Part shown: positions 56,834 through 64,000 of the stretch, piece after piece | Position numbering within the stretch: the first letter of the stretch is position 1 | Layout: each line of letters starts with the position of its first letter | Assembly: GCF_900459405.1 (NCBI RefSeq) | Contig: NZ_UHFN01000007.1 | Location: 806,001 to 870,000, forward strand | Source of the DNA: Streptococcus hyointestinalis | GTDB taxonomy: Bacteria; Bacillota; Bacilli; Lactobacillales; Streptococcaceae | Direction: 5' to 3' | Length of the DNA: 64,000 nt | The notes under the pieces: model-generated | Told to the model about the DNA's origin: nothing | Database searches by the model: none | What the model saw: only the letters and a program-made list of their open reading frames with translations | Position numbers and translations under genes: made by a program

Positions 56834-57880
56834 ATGAAAAAAGCTGTATTTATTAAAGAAGGTCAAGTGGCTATAAAAGATGCTCCAATGCCAGAAATTA
56901 TAGAGCAAGACGATGCGGTCATCCGTGTGGTTAGAACCTGTGTTTGTGGGTCTGACTTGTGGGCTTACCGAGGAGATGACGCCAAAGAAGCTGGCTCAGA
57001 CAATTCAGGACATGAAATCATTGGGATTGTTGAAAAGGTTGGTGCTGCCATCAACACGGTCAAGGCAGGAGACTTTGTCATTGCGCCTTTCACGCATGGC
57101 TGTGGGCATTGTGCTGCTTGTCGTGCTGGATTTGAAGGAGGTTGTCAAAGTCACTCTGCTGCGACAAACTTTTCAAACGGCTACCAAGCAGAGTATGTGC
57201 GCTACACGCATGCTGACTGGTCCTTGGTCAAAATCCCTGGTCAGCCCGACGATTATAGCGAAGGCATGCTAAAATCCTTCTTAGCGCTAGCAGATGTGAT
57301 GCCAACGGGCTATCACGCTGCACGTGTGGCAAATGTCAAGGCAGGTGATACGGTTGCCGTTGTCGGTGATGGTGCGGTTGGTTTGTGTGCGGTTATCGCA
57401 GCCAAATTGCGTGGCGCTAAGCGCATTATCATCATGAGCCGTCACGAAGACCGTCAACAACTCGCTCTTGAGTTTGGTGCGACAGATGTCGTGGCTGAGC
57501 GTGGCGAAGAGGGTATTGCTAAAGTTTTGGAATTGACAAATGGTGATGGTGTGGACGCAGCACTTGAGTGCGTGGGGACACACTTGTCGACCGAGACGGC
57601 TATTGCTATTGCTCGTCCGGGGGCTGTCGTTGGACGTGTCGGTGTACCTCACACAGGTGACATCAATGTGGGCGACTACTTTATGAAAAACACCATTTTT
57701 GCAGGTGGTCCAGCTTCTGTGACGACTTATGACAAGGCAGTGCTTTTAAAGGCAGTGCTTGATGGTGACATCAACCCAGGAAAGGTCTTTACGCAAACCT
57801 ACAAACTTTCTGACATTGATCAAGCCTATAAGGACATGCAAGAGCGTAAAACTATTAAAGCCATGATTACCATTGACTAG
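56834..57880 (+). CDS. Zinc-dependent alcohol dehydrogenase (MDR family)
   Basis: 348 residues. The catalytic zinc Cys is in CVCGSDLWAYRG, with GHEIIGIVEKVG. The structural zinc loop CGHCAACRAGFEGGC has four cysteines. The NAD motif is AVVGDGAVGLCAVIAAKLRGA. Substrate unknown; it resembles threonine-dehydrogenase-like enzymes. RBS is AAGGGAAA, and GTTATAATGG lies about 35 nt upstream. A terminator follows. Confidence 0.92.
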   Translation: MKKAVFIKEGQVAIKDAPMPEIIEQDDAVIRVVRTCVCGSDLWAYRGDDAKEAGSDNSGHEIIGIVEKVGAAINTVKAGDFVIAPFTHGCGHCAACRAGFEGGCQSHSAATNFSNGYQAEYVRYTHADWSLVKIPGQPDDYSEGMLKSFLALADVMPTGYHAARVANVKAGDTVAVVGDGAVGLCAVIAAKLRGAKRIIIMSRHEDRQQLALEFGATDVVAERGEEGIAKVLELTNGDGVDAALECVGTHLSTETAIAIARPGAVVGRVGVPHTGDINVGDYFMKNTIFAGGPASVTTYDKAVLLKAVLDGDINPGKVFTQTYKLSDIDQAYKDMQERKTIKAMITID

Positions 57881-57881
57881 T

Positions 57882-57914
57882 AAAGACAAGATGAGTTTCT
57901 CATCTTGTCTTTTT
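57882..57914 (+). terminator. Terminator after the zinc dehydrogenase gene
   Basis: AAAGACAAGATGAG-TTT-CTCATCTTGTCTTTTT. Confidence 0.9.
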
Positions 57915-57945
57915 ACTTATATTTTCAGCGCGTGCGTAGCAAATA

Positions 57946-57954
57946 TGCTATAAT
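57946..57954 (+). promoter_or_regulatory. Extended -10 promoter directly before ATG (leaderless candidate)
   Basis: TGCTATAAT ends 7 nt before the ATG at 57962, and no Shine-Dalgarno sequence is present. Confidence 0.55.
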
Positions 57955-57961
57955 AAACAGT

Positions 57962-58459
57962 ATGGAAAAATCACGAAAAAAAGAAAACTATCAGCTCATG
58001 CTAGCGCAGGCAGAAGCGCTATTTACAGGCGAAACAAATGCTATAGCAAACCTCGCAAATGCTTCAGCTCTGCTAAGAGAAACTCTGCCAAACACTGTTT
58101 TTGCTGGCTTTTATCTCTACGACGGAAGTGAGCTTGTCTTGGGTCCTTTTCAAGGACACGTCTCTTGTGTACGGATTGCGCTTGGTAAGGGTGTCTGTGG
58201 TGAGGTCGCTCAGTCGCAAAAAGCCATGATTGTTGAGGATGTGACTAAGCACGCTAACTACATCGCCTGCGACTCAGCAGCAAGAAGTGAAATTGTCCTG
58301 CCTATGCTAAAGGATGGGCACTTGCTGGGTGTTTTAGATTTGGATTCTCAGAAAGTAGCGGATTATGACGACCTTGACCTTGACTTTTTGCAGGCGTTTT
58401 TAGAGATTGTATTATCAAAAACAGAGTGGAATTTTTCAATGTTTGAGGTGAGAGCATAA
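57962..58459 (+). CDS. GAF-domain free methionine-(R)-sulfoxide reductase
   Basis: 165 residues from ATG 57962. A single GAF domain with the three cysteines of the fRMsr family: [18 protein letters not shown] and [16 protein letters not shown]. Such enzymes reduce free methionine-(R)-sulfoxide using these cysteines. It starts [20 protein letters not shown] with no RBS, so translation may be leaderless. The stop overlaps the dnaX start (TAATG), coupling the two genes. Fits the methionine theme of the window. Confidence 0.88.
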   Translation: MEKSRKKENYQLMLAQAEALFTGETNAIANLANASALLRETLPNTVFAGFYLYDGSELVLGPFQGHVSCVRIALGKGVCGEVAQSQKAMIVEDVTKHANYIACDSAARSEIVLPMLKDGHLLGVLDLDSQKVADYDDLDLDFLQAFLEIVLSKTEWNFSMFEVRA

Positions 58460-60129
58460 TGTATCAGGCTTTATACCGTAAATACCGTAGCCAGACCTTT
58501 GATGAGATGGTGGGGCAGTCGGTTATCTCAACTACACTCAAGCAGGCAGTGGCTTCGGGTAAGATTAGTCATGCTTATCTTTTTTCTGGTCCACGTGGGA
58601 CGGGGAAAACCAGCGCCGCCAAGATTTTTGCCAAAGCCATGAACTGCCCCAATCAAGTGGACGGCGAGCCCTGCAATCACTGTGATATTTGCCGAGATAT
58701 TACTAGCGGTGCGCTTGAAGATGTTATCGAGATTGACGCGGCGTCCAATAACGGTGTCGATGAAATCCGTGACATCAGAGATAAGTCGACCTATGCACCG
58801 AGCCGTGCGACCTATAAGGTTTATATCATTGATGAGGTGCATATGCTCTCAACAGGGGCTTTTAATGCCCTTCTAAAAACGCTTGAAGAACCAACGGAGA
58901 ATGTCGTTTTCATTTTAGCGACAACAGAATTGCATAAGATTCCAGCGACCATTCTCTCTCGTGTACAACGCTTTGAGTTCAAGGCGATTAAACAGCAGGC
59001 GATTGAAGAACACTTAGCTTCTATTTTGGAGAAAGAAGCCATTAGCTATGAAAAAGAAGCGCTAACGCTTATTGCCAGACGAGCTGAGGGCGGAATGCGT
59101 GACGCCCTGTCTATTCTCGACCAAGCGTTGAGCCTTAGCGCTGACAATCGTGTGACGCTTGCCATTGCTGAGGAAATAACGGGTAGTATCTCCCTACGAG
59201 CTCTTGATGAGTATGTCTATCATATCGCTCAAAAAGATGCCAATAGTGCGCTTGAAAACTTGGAGACCATTTTTGATAGTGGCAAGAGCATGAGCCGTTT
59301 GGCGACGGATTTGCTGGTTTATCTGCGAGATTTGCTGGTAGCAAAGGCAGGCGGTAGCTCCTCTAGCCAGACAGAGATGTTCAGGGAAAATATGTCCTTA
59401 GACAATGACATGCTCTTTGAGATGATTGACACGGTCACCAAGCAGCTTGGTGTCATCAAGTCTGCCAGTCAGCCAAGGATTTATGCCGAGATGATGACTA
59501 TTCAGTTGGTCGAGTTGACAGAAATGAGGACTTCAGCCTTACCAGAAAATGTCGCTGAAGAGCTGGATAGCCTACGTAGCGAGATAACAGAGCTCAAGCA
59601 AGAAATGGAGCGCTTGCGCACGCAAAATCCAAAAGCTAGCAATACCCCTGTTAGAGCTAAGAGTAACTTTACCTACAAAGTAGACAGAGCTAAGATTTTG
59701 ACCATCATGGAAGAAACGGTGGTCGACAGCCAAAAGTCACGGGAGTACCTCGAAGCGCTTAAGAGTGCTTGGAATGAAATTTTAGACAGCATTTCCGTTC
59801 AGGACAGGGCGCTTTTACGTGGTTCAGAGCCGGTGTTAGCCAATAGTGAAAATGCCATTTTGGCTTTTGATGCTGCCTTTAACGCCGAGCAAGCCATGAA
59901 ACGCTCAGACCTCAACGCCATTTTTGGCAATATCATGAGCAAGGTCGCAGGCTTTTCGCCAAACATCCTAGCGGTTGGGCGTTCGGACTTTAACAGCATT
60001 CGAGGAGAGTTTGCCAAGCAGCGAAAAGCGCAGCAGCAGGACCAACCTGCTGAAGACAACACTTTAGACGCCACCATCCCAGAAAACTTTCACTTTCTAG
60101 CTGATAAGATTGAGCTGGTGGAGGATTAG
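58459..60129 (+). CDS. dnaX: DNA polymerase III subunits gamma and tau
   Basis: 556 residues. The clamp-loader ATPase. Walker A is SGPRGTGKTSAAKIFA, the zinc module has CPNQVDGEPCNHCDIC, Walker B IIDEVHML and sensor 1 ILATTELHK. A long charged linker (about residues 370-400) leads to the C-terminal tau domain. I saw no convincing slippery sequence for a shorter gamma form. Coupled to the upstream fRMsr gene. Confidence 0.97.
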   Translation: MYQALYRKYRSQTFDEMVGQSVISTTLKQAVASGKISHAYLFSGPRGTGKTSAAKIFAKAMNCPNQVDGEPCNHCDICRDITSGALEDVIEIDAASNNGVDEIRDIRDKSTYAPSRATYKVYIIDEVHMLSTGAFNALLKTLEEPTENVVFILATTELHKIPATILSRVQRFEFKAIKQQAIEEHLASILEKEAISYEKEALTLIARRAEGGMRDALSILDQALSLSADNRVTLAIAEEITGSISLRALDEYVYHIAQKDANSALENLETIFDSGKSMSRLATDLLVYLRDLLVAKAGGSSSSQTEMFRENMSLDNDMLFEMIDTVTKQLGVIKSASQPRIYAEMMTIQLVELTEMRTSALPENVAEELDSLRSEITELKQEMERLRTQNPKASNTPVRAKSNFTYKVDRAKILTIMEETVVDSQKSREYLEALKSAWNEILDSISVQDRALLRGSEPVLANSENAILAFDAAFNAEQAMKRSDLNAIFGNIMSKVAGFSPNILAVGRSDFNSIRGEFAKQRKAQQQDQPAEDNTLDATIPENFHFLADKIELVED

Positions 60130-60134
60130 GAGAT

Positions 60135-60169
60135 AAAAAGAGAGACTAGTACAACTAGCCTCTCTTTTT
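60135..60169 (+). terminator. dnaX terminator
   Basis: AAAAAGAGAGACTAGT-ACA-ACTAGCCTCTCTTTTT (one mismatch). Confidence 0.85.
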
Positions 60170-60176
60170 GAGAATG

Positions 60177-60185
60177 TGGTATAAT
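60177..60185 (+). promoter_or_regulatory. Extended -10 promoter directly before ATG (leaderless candidate)
   Basis: TGGTATAAT ends 6 nt before the ATG at 60192. Confidence 0.5.
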
Positions 60186-60191
60186 GGTTTT

Positions 60192-60386
60192 ATGAACATA
60201 CAACGTTTTTTACTGACAGCTGTTCTGTGTGCAGCTGAGACTTACTTTATGAATGAAGCTTTTTTTGCAGGGTCTTATTTCTTTGCAGGCGTTTGGGCGT
60301 TTTTGCTGTATCGTGATTTGCGTCGTGTTTATCTCGTCTCAAAAGCGACGGATGCTATTATTGATTTGACCAAGAATCAAGACTAA
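60192..60386 (+). CDS. Small membrane protein of unknown function (64 aa)
   Basis: 64 residues from ATG 60192. Two hydrophobic segments (FLLTAVLCAAETYFM and AGSYFFAGVWAFLLY) and a basic RDLRRVYLVSK tail. No RBS; the promoter box abuts the start. The 3' end overlaps the convergent birA gene by 29 nt. I recognise no family. Confidence 0.6.
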   Translation: MNIQRFLLTAVLCAAETYFMNEAFFAGSYFFAGVWAFLLYRDLRRVYLVSKATDAIIDLTKNQD

Positions 60387-61146
60387 TCTCACCGCTTGAG
60401 AGGTATTTGACCTCACCATTGTCTAGCTCTACGACAAGCGTCCCTGAATTGAGGAGGTCTGTGGTAAGTCCTGAAAAGAGCTTGCCATTTTCACTAAACT
60501 GCACTCTCTGTCCAAGTACCAGCGATTTTTCCTTATAAACCTTGATATGGTCATACTCTGGAATGGTGAAAAAGAGTTGCCAAATCTCTTTGATGAGGGC
60601 ATTTCGGCTAATCGTCGGCGTGGCGTCAAAAAGACTGCCTGCTTTTTCTTGCAACTCCACTGGGAAGTCTGAGATGGAAAAGTTTATCCCGATGCCGATG
60701 ATGACGCCGTCTGTTTGCCCTGTTTTCTTGTTGGTTGTGGTTTCTGTTAGGATACCAGCGATTTTTTTACCATTGCGATAAATGTCATTGACCCATTTGA
60801 TCTGTGTGTCGATGTGGGTCAATTTTTTAATGGCTTTGACGATACTAGAAGCTGCCATCATGGTGTAGGTGGATAGTTCCTTTTCGGCTTTTACTGGTAG
60901 GTAAAGCGACATGTAGATACCTTGATTATTGCTGGCAAAAAAGGGACGTGAGAAGCGTCCGACAGCTGCTGTCTGGTGGTTGGCTATAAAGAGATGAGGA
61001 AGCACGAGGGCTTCTTTTTCTTTGGCTTTTTTGGCGTCTATCTGTGTGGACTGGATGTTTTCCATAAAGGTCACTGAAAAAGCCAGCTCTTCTTGCAACC
61101 ACTGGGGGTCTAATTTATCTGTGTAGCTTGTATTTCCTTTTGTCAT
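60358..61146 (-). CDS. birA: Biotin--[acetyl-CoA-carboxylase] ligase
   Basis: 262 residues from ATG 61146. It makes biotinyl-AMP and biotinylates carboxylase. Catalytic motifs: TAAVGRFSRPFFA (the GRGRxxR-like adenylate loop, degenerate) and IKWVNDIYRNGKKIAGIL (biotin-site Lys). The protein begins directly with the ligase domain and lacks the N-terminal helix-turn-helix of bifunctional BirA, so it is unlikely to be a repressor. No RBS; TATAAT ends 6 nt before the ATG on the minus strand. Confidence 0.9.
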   Translation of the reverse strand: MTKGNTSYTDKLDPQWLQEELAFSVTFMENIQSTQIDAKKAKEKEALVLPHLFIANHQTAAVGRFSRPFFASNNQGIYMSLYLPVKAEKELSTYTMMAASSIVKAIKKLTHIDTQIKWVNDIYRNGKKIAGILTETTTNKKTGQTDGVIIGIGINFSISDFPVELQEKAGSLFDATPTISRNALIKEIWQLFFTIPEYDHIKVYKEKSLVLGQRVQFSENGKLFSGLTTDLLNSGTLVVELDNGEVKYLSSGEISLDSWSNQ

Positions 61147-61152
61147 AAGACC

Positions 61153-61158
61153 ATTATA
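61153..61158 (-). promoter_or_regulatory. TATAAT box directly before ATG of birA (leaderless candidate)
   Basis: On the minus strand TATAAT is followed by GGTCTT and then the ATG at 61146. Confidence 0.5.
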
Positions 61159-61239
61159 CAATAGTTTTTGGTCAAATACTGATATAAAGTTTTTATCAAA
61201 AATCAAGCGTCAGCTATTTCTATAAAGGCTAAAAAGTGT

Positions 61240-61245
61240 TATACT
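61240..61245 (+). promoter_or_regulatory. metK promoter -10
   Basis: TATACT, just upstream of the riboswitch; the -35 is weak. Confidence 0.45.
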
Positions 61246-61250
61246 TAAAC

Positions 61251-61338
61251 AGTTATTAAGTCCCGATAAGGTGACCGCTTTATTTGGTCAGTGCTTTGTA
61301 ACTTTTTAACACACTATTTATTAAAAGGGGGACCGTTC
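61251..61338 (+). ncRNA. SMK-box (SAM-III) riboswitch of metK
   Basis: AAGTCCCGATAAGG (61258-61271) carries the anti-Shine-Dalgarno core. The stem TGACC ... GGTCA follows, then TTTGTAACT, and the RBS AGGGGGAC (61326-61333) lies just before the ATG at 61339. The TCCC/GGGGA pairing would hide the RBS when S-adenosylmethionine binds. SMK boxes upstream of metK are known from Lactobacillales. Confidence 0.88.
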
Positions 61339-62529
61339 ATGTCAGAACGTAAATTATTCACTTCGGAGTCTGTTTCTGAGGGACATCCAGACAAGATTGC
61401 CGACCAGATTTCAGATGCCATTTTGGATGCGATTTTGGAGAAAGACCCAGAAGCGCATGTGGCAGCAGAGACGGCTGTTTATACAGGAAGTGTCCACGTT
61501 TTTGGTGAGATTTCGACCACAGCCTATGTGGACATCAACCGTGTGGTGCGTGACACCATTGCAGAGATTGGCTATGACAAGGCAGAGTACGGCTTTTCTG
61601 CGGAGTCTGTCGGGGTTCATCCGTCACTGGTTGAGCAGTCGCCAGACATTGCCCAAGGGGTCAATGAAGCCCTCGAAGTGCGTGGCAATAAAGACCAAGA
61701 CCCGCTTGATTTGATTGGTGCGGGCGACCAAGGACTCATGTTTGGCTTTGCGGTAGATGAGACGCCAGAGCTCATGCCACTGCCTATCTCGCTTTCTCAC
61801 AAGTTGGTCAAGAAACTAGCTGATTTGAGAAAGTCAGGCGCTCTGTCTTACCTGCGTCCAGACGCTAAAAGCCAAGTCACTGTCGAGTATGATGAAAATG
61901 ACCAGCCTGTGCGTGTGGATACTGTCGTCATCTCCACCCAGCATGATCCAGACGTGACCAATGAACAAATCCAAAAAGATGTGATTGAGCAAGTGATTAA
62001 AGCTGTCATTCCAGAAAAATATCTGGACGAGGAAACCAAGTACTTCATCAATCCGACAGGTCGCTTTGTTATCGGAGGACCTCAAGGAGACTCAGGATTG
62101 ACCGGTCGCAAGATTATTGTTGATACCTATGGCGGTTATGCCCGTCACGGTGGCGGTGCCTTCTCTGGTAAGGACGCGACCAAGGTAGACCGCTCGGCTT
62201 CTTATGCGGCACGCTACATTGCTAAAAATATCGTGGCAGCAGGTCTAGCTAAGAAGGCAGAGGTTCAGCTGGCCTACGCCATTGGTGTGGCTCGTCCAGT
62301 ATCAGTGCGTATTGACACTTTTGGAACAAGTACGGTCGCTGAAAGCAAGCTAGAAGCAGCTGTGCGTGAGATTTTTGACCTGCGCCCAGCGGGTATCATC
62401 CAGATGTTGGATTTGAAACGCCCTATTTACAAGCAAACGGCAGCCTATGGACACATGGGACGTACAGACATCGACCTCCCATGGGAAAAAGTGGACAAGG
62501 TTGAAGCGCTTAAAGCAGCGGTGCAATAA
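61339..62529 (+). CDS. metK: S-adenosylmethionine synthase
   Basis: 396 residues from ATG 61339. It makes SAM from methionine and ATP. Motifs: [49 protein letters not shown] and GAFSGKD (pieces of the P-loop region). Translationally controlled by the SMK box in front. Confidence 0.98.
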   Translation: MSERKLFTSESVSEGHPDKIADQISDAILDAILEKDPEAHVAAETAVYTGSVHVFGEISTTAYVDINRVVRDTIAEIGYDKAEYGFSAESVGVHPSLVEQSPDIAQGVNEALEVRGNKDQDPLDLIGAGDQGLMFGFAVDETPELMPLPISLSHKLVKKLADLRKSGALSYLRPDAKSQVTVEYDENDQPVRVDTVVISTQHDPDVTNEQIQKDVIEQVIKAVIPEKYLDEETKYFINPTGRFVIGGPQGDSGLTGRKIIVDTYGGYARHGGGAFSGKDATKVDRSASYAARYIAKNIVAAGLAKKAEVQLAYAIGVARPVSVRIDTFGTSTVAESKLEAAVREIFDLRPAGIIQMLDLKRPIYKQTAAYGHMGRTDIDLPWEKVDKVEALKAAVQ

Positions 62530-62533
62530 AATG

Positions 62534-62558
62534 AAAAGTTCCTGTAAGGGAGCTTTTT
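62534..62558 (+). terminator. metK terminator
   Basis: AAAAGTTCC-TGTAA-GGGAGCTTTTT with one G-T pair. Confidence 0.65.
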
Positions 62559-62581
62559 AATCTATGATAGAAAGAAGAATA

Positions 62582-62932
62582 ATGTCAGAAAAAATTCGTG
62601 TAACGAGTGAAATCGAGATTACTTTACGTGTGATTGGAGGTAAGTGGAAGCCTTTGATTTTACATTTACTGCAAACTGAGGGAGAAAAACGCTACTCTGA
62701 AATTTTACGCTATTTAGAAAAAGCTCCTAAAAAGACGCTAACAGCACAACTAAGAGAACTTGAGATGGATGGTGTCATCAAAAGAACAGTTCTTCCCACA
62801 ACCCCTGTCCAAGTTTCCTATGCTGTAACCCCACATGGAGAAACGCTATTTCCCATCTTAGACGCTCTGTGTGAATGGGGGTACGCTAATAGCGATGGAA
62901 GATACGAGATGACACATCCTACTTGTAAGTAA
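62582..62932 (+). CDS. HxlR-family transcriptional regulator
   Basis: 116 residues from ATG 62582; ATG 62564 is possible and both RBSs are weak. Winged helix typical of HxlR: TLRVIGGKWKPLILHLLQTEGEKRYSEI (in part VIGGKWKPLILHLL), KTLTAQLRELEMDGVIKRTV and YAVTPHGETLFPIL. It may control the RpiB/LacAB-like gene about 100 bp downstream, whose promoter carries an inverted repeat. Confidence 0.88.
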   Translation: MSEKIRVTSEIEITLRVIGGKWKPLILHLLQTEGEKRYSEILRYLEKAPKKTLTAQLRELEMDGVIKRTVLPTTPVQVSYAVTPHGETLFPILDALCEWGYANSDGRYEMTHPTCK

Positions 62933-62962
62933 GAGGGTACTTTTTAGTAACCTAGGCAATAA

Positions 62963-62983
62963 AAAGTGCCGTATTGTCACTTT
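62963..62983. promoter_or_regulatory. Inverted repeat over the -35 of the RpiB-like gene (possible HxlR operator)
   Basis: AAAGTG, 9 nt, CACTTT, overlapping the -35 TTGTCA (62974-62979). Confidence 0.45.
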
Positions 62984-63002
62984 AAGATAGCCGTGTTATA
63001 CT
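62974..63002 (+). promoter_or_regulatory. Promoter of the RpiB/LacAB-like gene
   Basis: TTGTCA (62974-62979), 17 nt, TATACT (62997-63002). Confidence 0.7.
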
Positions 63003-63035
63003 AAAACCATCAAAAAAAGGAAAAGAGGTATTTTC

Positions 63036-63518
63036 ATGAAAGCTATTTTAGGAGCAGATCCACTCGGTATCACACTTAAAGACACCTTACTAAGAGAAGG
63101 TGTTGAGGTTTATGATTTGACAGAAGACCGTGAAGTTGATTATTATTCTGTAGGTTTTGAAGTAGGAAAGGCTATTTCAGAAGGTCAGTATGATTATGGA
63201 TTTCTCTTTTGTGGTACAGGTATGGGAGTCAATCTTGTAGCTAATAAATTCAACGGTGTTTATTGCGCTCTTTGCGAAAGCATTGAAACAGCAACTTTAT
63301 CACGTAAGATTAACAATGCGAATATCCTTGCGATGGGTGGTATCGTTGTTACACCTTACATGGCAAAGAAAATGGCACGTGCCTTCATCAGCACTGAGTT
63401 TTCTTACGGTTTTTCAGAAGCAGACCCAGAATTTTTACAATCAGCATATAAAGCTGTTCAAAATCTTGAACCTGACATTTTAACATTTAATCAGGAAAGA
63501 AAAAATAAATCTATATAA
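63036..63518 (+). CDS. RpiB/LacA/LacB-family sugar-phosphate isomerase
   Basis: 160 residues. The family motifs GADPLGITLKDTL, VGKAISEGQYDYGFLFCGTGMGVNLVANKFNGVY (in pieces GFLFCGTGMGVN) and ILAMGGIVVTP are present, with the active-site Cys in FCGTGMG. Members isomerise ribose-5-phosphate, allose-6-phosphate or galactose-6-phosphate; the substrate here is not deducible. No partner lacA/lacB neighbour is seen. RBS is AGAGG. Confidence 0.88.
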   Translation: MKAILGADPLGITLKDTLLREGVEVYDLTEDREVDYYSVGFEVGKAISEGQYDYGFLFCGTGMGVNLVANKFNGVYCALCESIETATLSRKINNANILAMGGIVVTPYMAKKMARAFISTEFSYGFSEADPEFLQSAYKAVQNLEPDILTFNQERKNKSI

Positions 63519-63545
63519 AAGGATTGCTATAAAGGCAATCTTTTT
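63518..63545 (+). terminator. Terminator after the RpiB-like gene
   Basis: AAAGGATTGC-TATAAAG-GCAATCTTTTT. Confidence 0.8.
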
Positions 63546-63550
63546 ATATA

Positions 63551-63562
63551 GAAAACGTTTTC
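63551..63562. promoter_or_regulatory. cre site (CcpA) upstream of the OFA transporter
   Basis: GAAAACGTTTTC is a perfect palindrome and matches the core GNAARCGNWWWC of catabolite-responsive elements. It lies about 100 nt before the transporter gene. Confidence 0.65.
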
Positions 63563-63659
63563 TAGTCAAATAAATTGGTTTCTAGGTAAAAAGCTGTTAG
63601 ACTAAATACGAACGATAAAACAGAAAAATAACAAAACGTTCATATATAAGGAGTTTTTC

Positions 63660-64000
63660 ATGAAGAAAACCAATCGCTATATCGTTGCTATTTCGGGAAT
63701 TGTCCTTCATCTGATGTTGGGGTCAACTTATGCTTGGAGTGTCTACCGCAATCCTATCATGGAAGAGACAGGCTGGAGTGCGTCGTCCGTTGCTTTTGCC
63801 TTTAGTCTAGCTATTTTCTGTCTTGGTTTGTCGGCTGCTTTTATGGGGCGGCTGGTAGAAAAGTTCGGACCACGGGTGACAGGGACCATTTCCGCTGTTC
63901 TCTATGCGCTGGGCAATATCTTGACAGGAGTCGCCATCGATAGACAGGAGTTGTGGTTGCTCTACTTTGCTTACGGCATTTTAGGCGGTTTAGGGCTGGG
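63660..64000 (+). CDS. MFS transporter, oxalate/formate antiporter (OFA) family, N-terminal part
   Basis: ATG 63660 behind AAGGAG; the frame is open to the end of the window (113 codons). Helix 1 contains GIVLHLMLGSTYAWSVYRNP, the OFA signature, and further hydrophobic segments follow (SVAFAFSLAIFCLGLSAAFM; GTISAVLYALGNILTGV). Substrate unknown. Catabolite control is suggested by the cre site upstream. Confidence 0.88.
   Translation, partial: MKKTNRYIVAISGIVLHLMLGSTYAWSVYRNPIMEETGWSASSVAFAFSLAIFCLGLSAAFMGRLVEKFGPRVTGTISAVLYALGNILTGVAIDRQELWLLYFAYGILGGLGL

Noticed and set aside
58459..60129. Programmed frameshift in dnaX producing gamma
   Set aside because: No A-rich heptamer with a following hairpin and early stop was found at the expected place.

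Overview
The window is chromosomal DNA of a low-GC Gram-positive bacterium, almost certainly a Streptococcus. The neighbourhoods recJ-apt, trmK-nif3-rmlA-rmlC-rmlB, mvaA-mvaS facing thyA-folA, clpX-ysxC, hom-thrB, folC-folP-folB-folK and dnaX-metK are streptococcal, and an SMK-box (SAM-III) riboswitch in front of metK and MET-box palindromes (MtaR/CmbR type) point to Lactobacillales. Complete trp and leu operons would suit the S. bovis/S. equinus complex or a relative, but the species is not proven from sequence alone.

Layout: 1-5.3 kb holds the 3' end of recJ, a broken acetyltransferase gene, two abutting IS30-family elements and apt. 5.3-13.9 kb is core: metA, dnaD, a lipase-like membrane protein, trmK, a Nif3-like gene, an FAD oxidoreductase and rmlACB. 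An ISL3-family element (14.0-15.4 kb) separates rmlB from its terminator. 15.4-24.7 kb carries the mevalonate genes mvaA-mvaS, thyA, folA, a small membrane protein, clpX, ysxC, S-methylmethionine use (mmuP-mmuM) and a DUF1275 protein. Then come a solitary IS30-family copy and the T-box-controlled trpEGDCFBA operon, which is split between trpG and trpD by an IS110-family element. 34.2-38.2 kb has a LysR/EamA pair and a foreign-looking TetR/DUF998 module ending in a truncated dehydrogenase gene. 38.3-46.3 kb carries a pyrimidine nucleotidase, hom-thrB, a folate cluster lacking folE, a DEAD-box helicase and udk. 46.4-50.7 kb is a second IS pile-up: IS30-type A, IS110, IS30-type B. 50.7-55.8 kb is the leu operon with a leader-peptide attenuator and a DUF1294 gene between leuB and leuC. 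The rest holds a Sua5-like gene, a zinc dehydrogenase, a probable free-methionine sulfoxide reductase, dnaX, birA, metK, HxlR and RpiB/LacAB-type genes and the start of an OFA-family transporter.

How the parts work together: methionine and threonine metabolism recurs (metA, hom, thrB, mmuP/M, fRMsr, metK), with visible control by MET-boxes and the SMK box. Trp and Leu synthesis are each controlled by leader RNAs of different mechanism. The folate genes (folA, thyA, folCPBK) support thymidylate and methionine synthesis.

The most unusual observations are these. (1) The same arrangement, 13-bp repeat / IS A / 13-bp repeat / IS B / 13-bp repeat, occurs at two unrelated loci with B in opposite orientations. 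This suggests that one IS30-type element inserts precisely beside the end of the other. (2) A strongly structured RNA candidate, resembling IS110 bridge RNAs, lies upstream of the IS110 transposase. (3) Four genes have a TATAAT box 6-7 nt before the ATG and no Shine-Dalgarno sequence, so they are predicted to be leaderless. (4) There is a leucine-rich 14-codon leader peptide before leuA.
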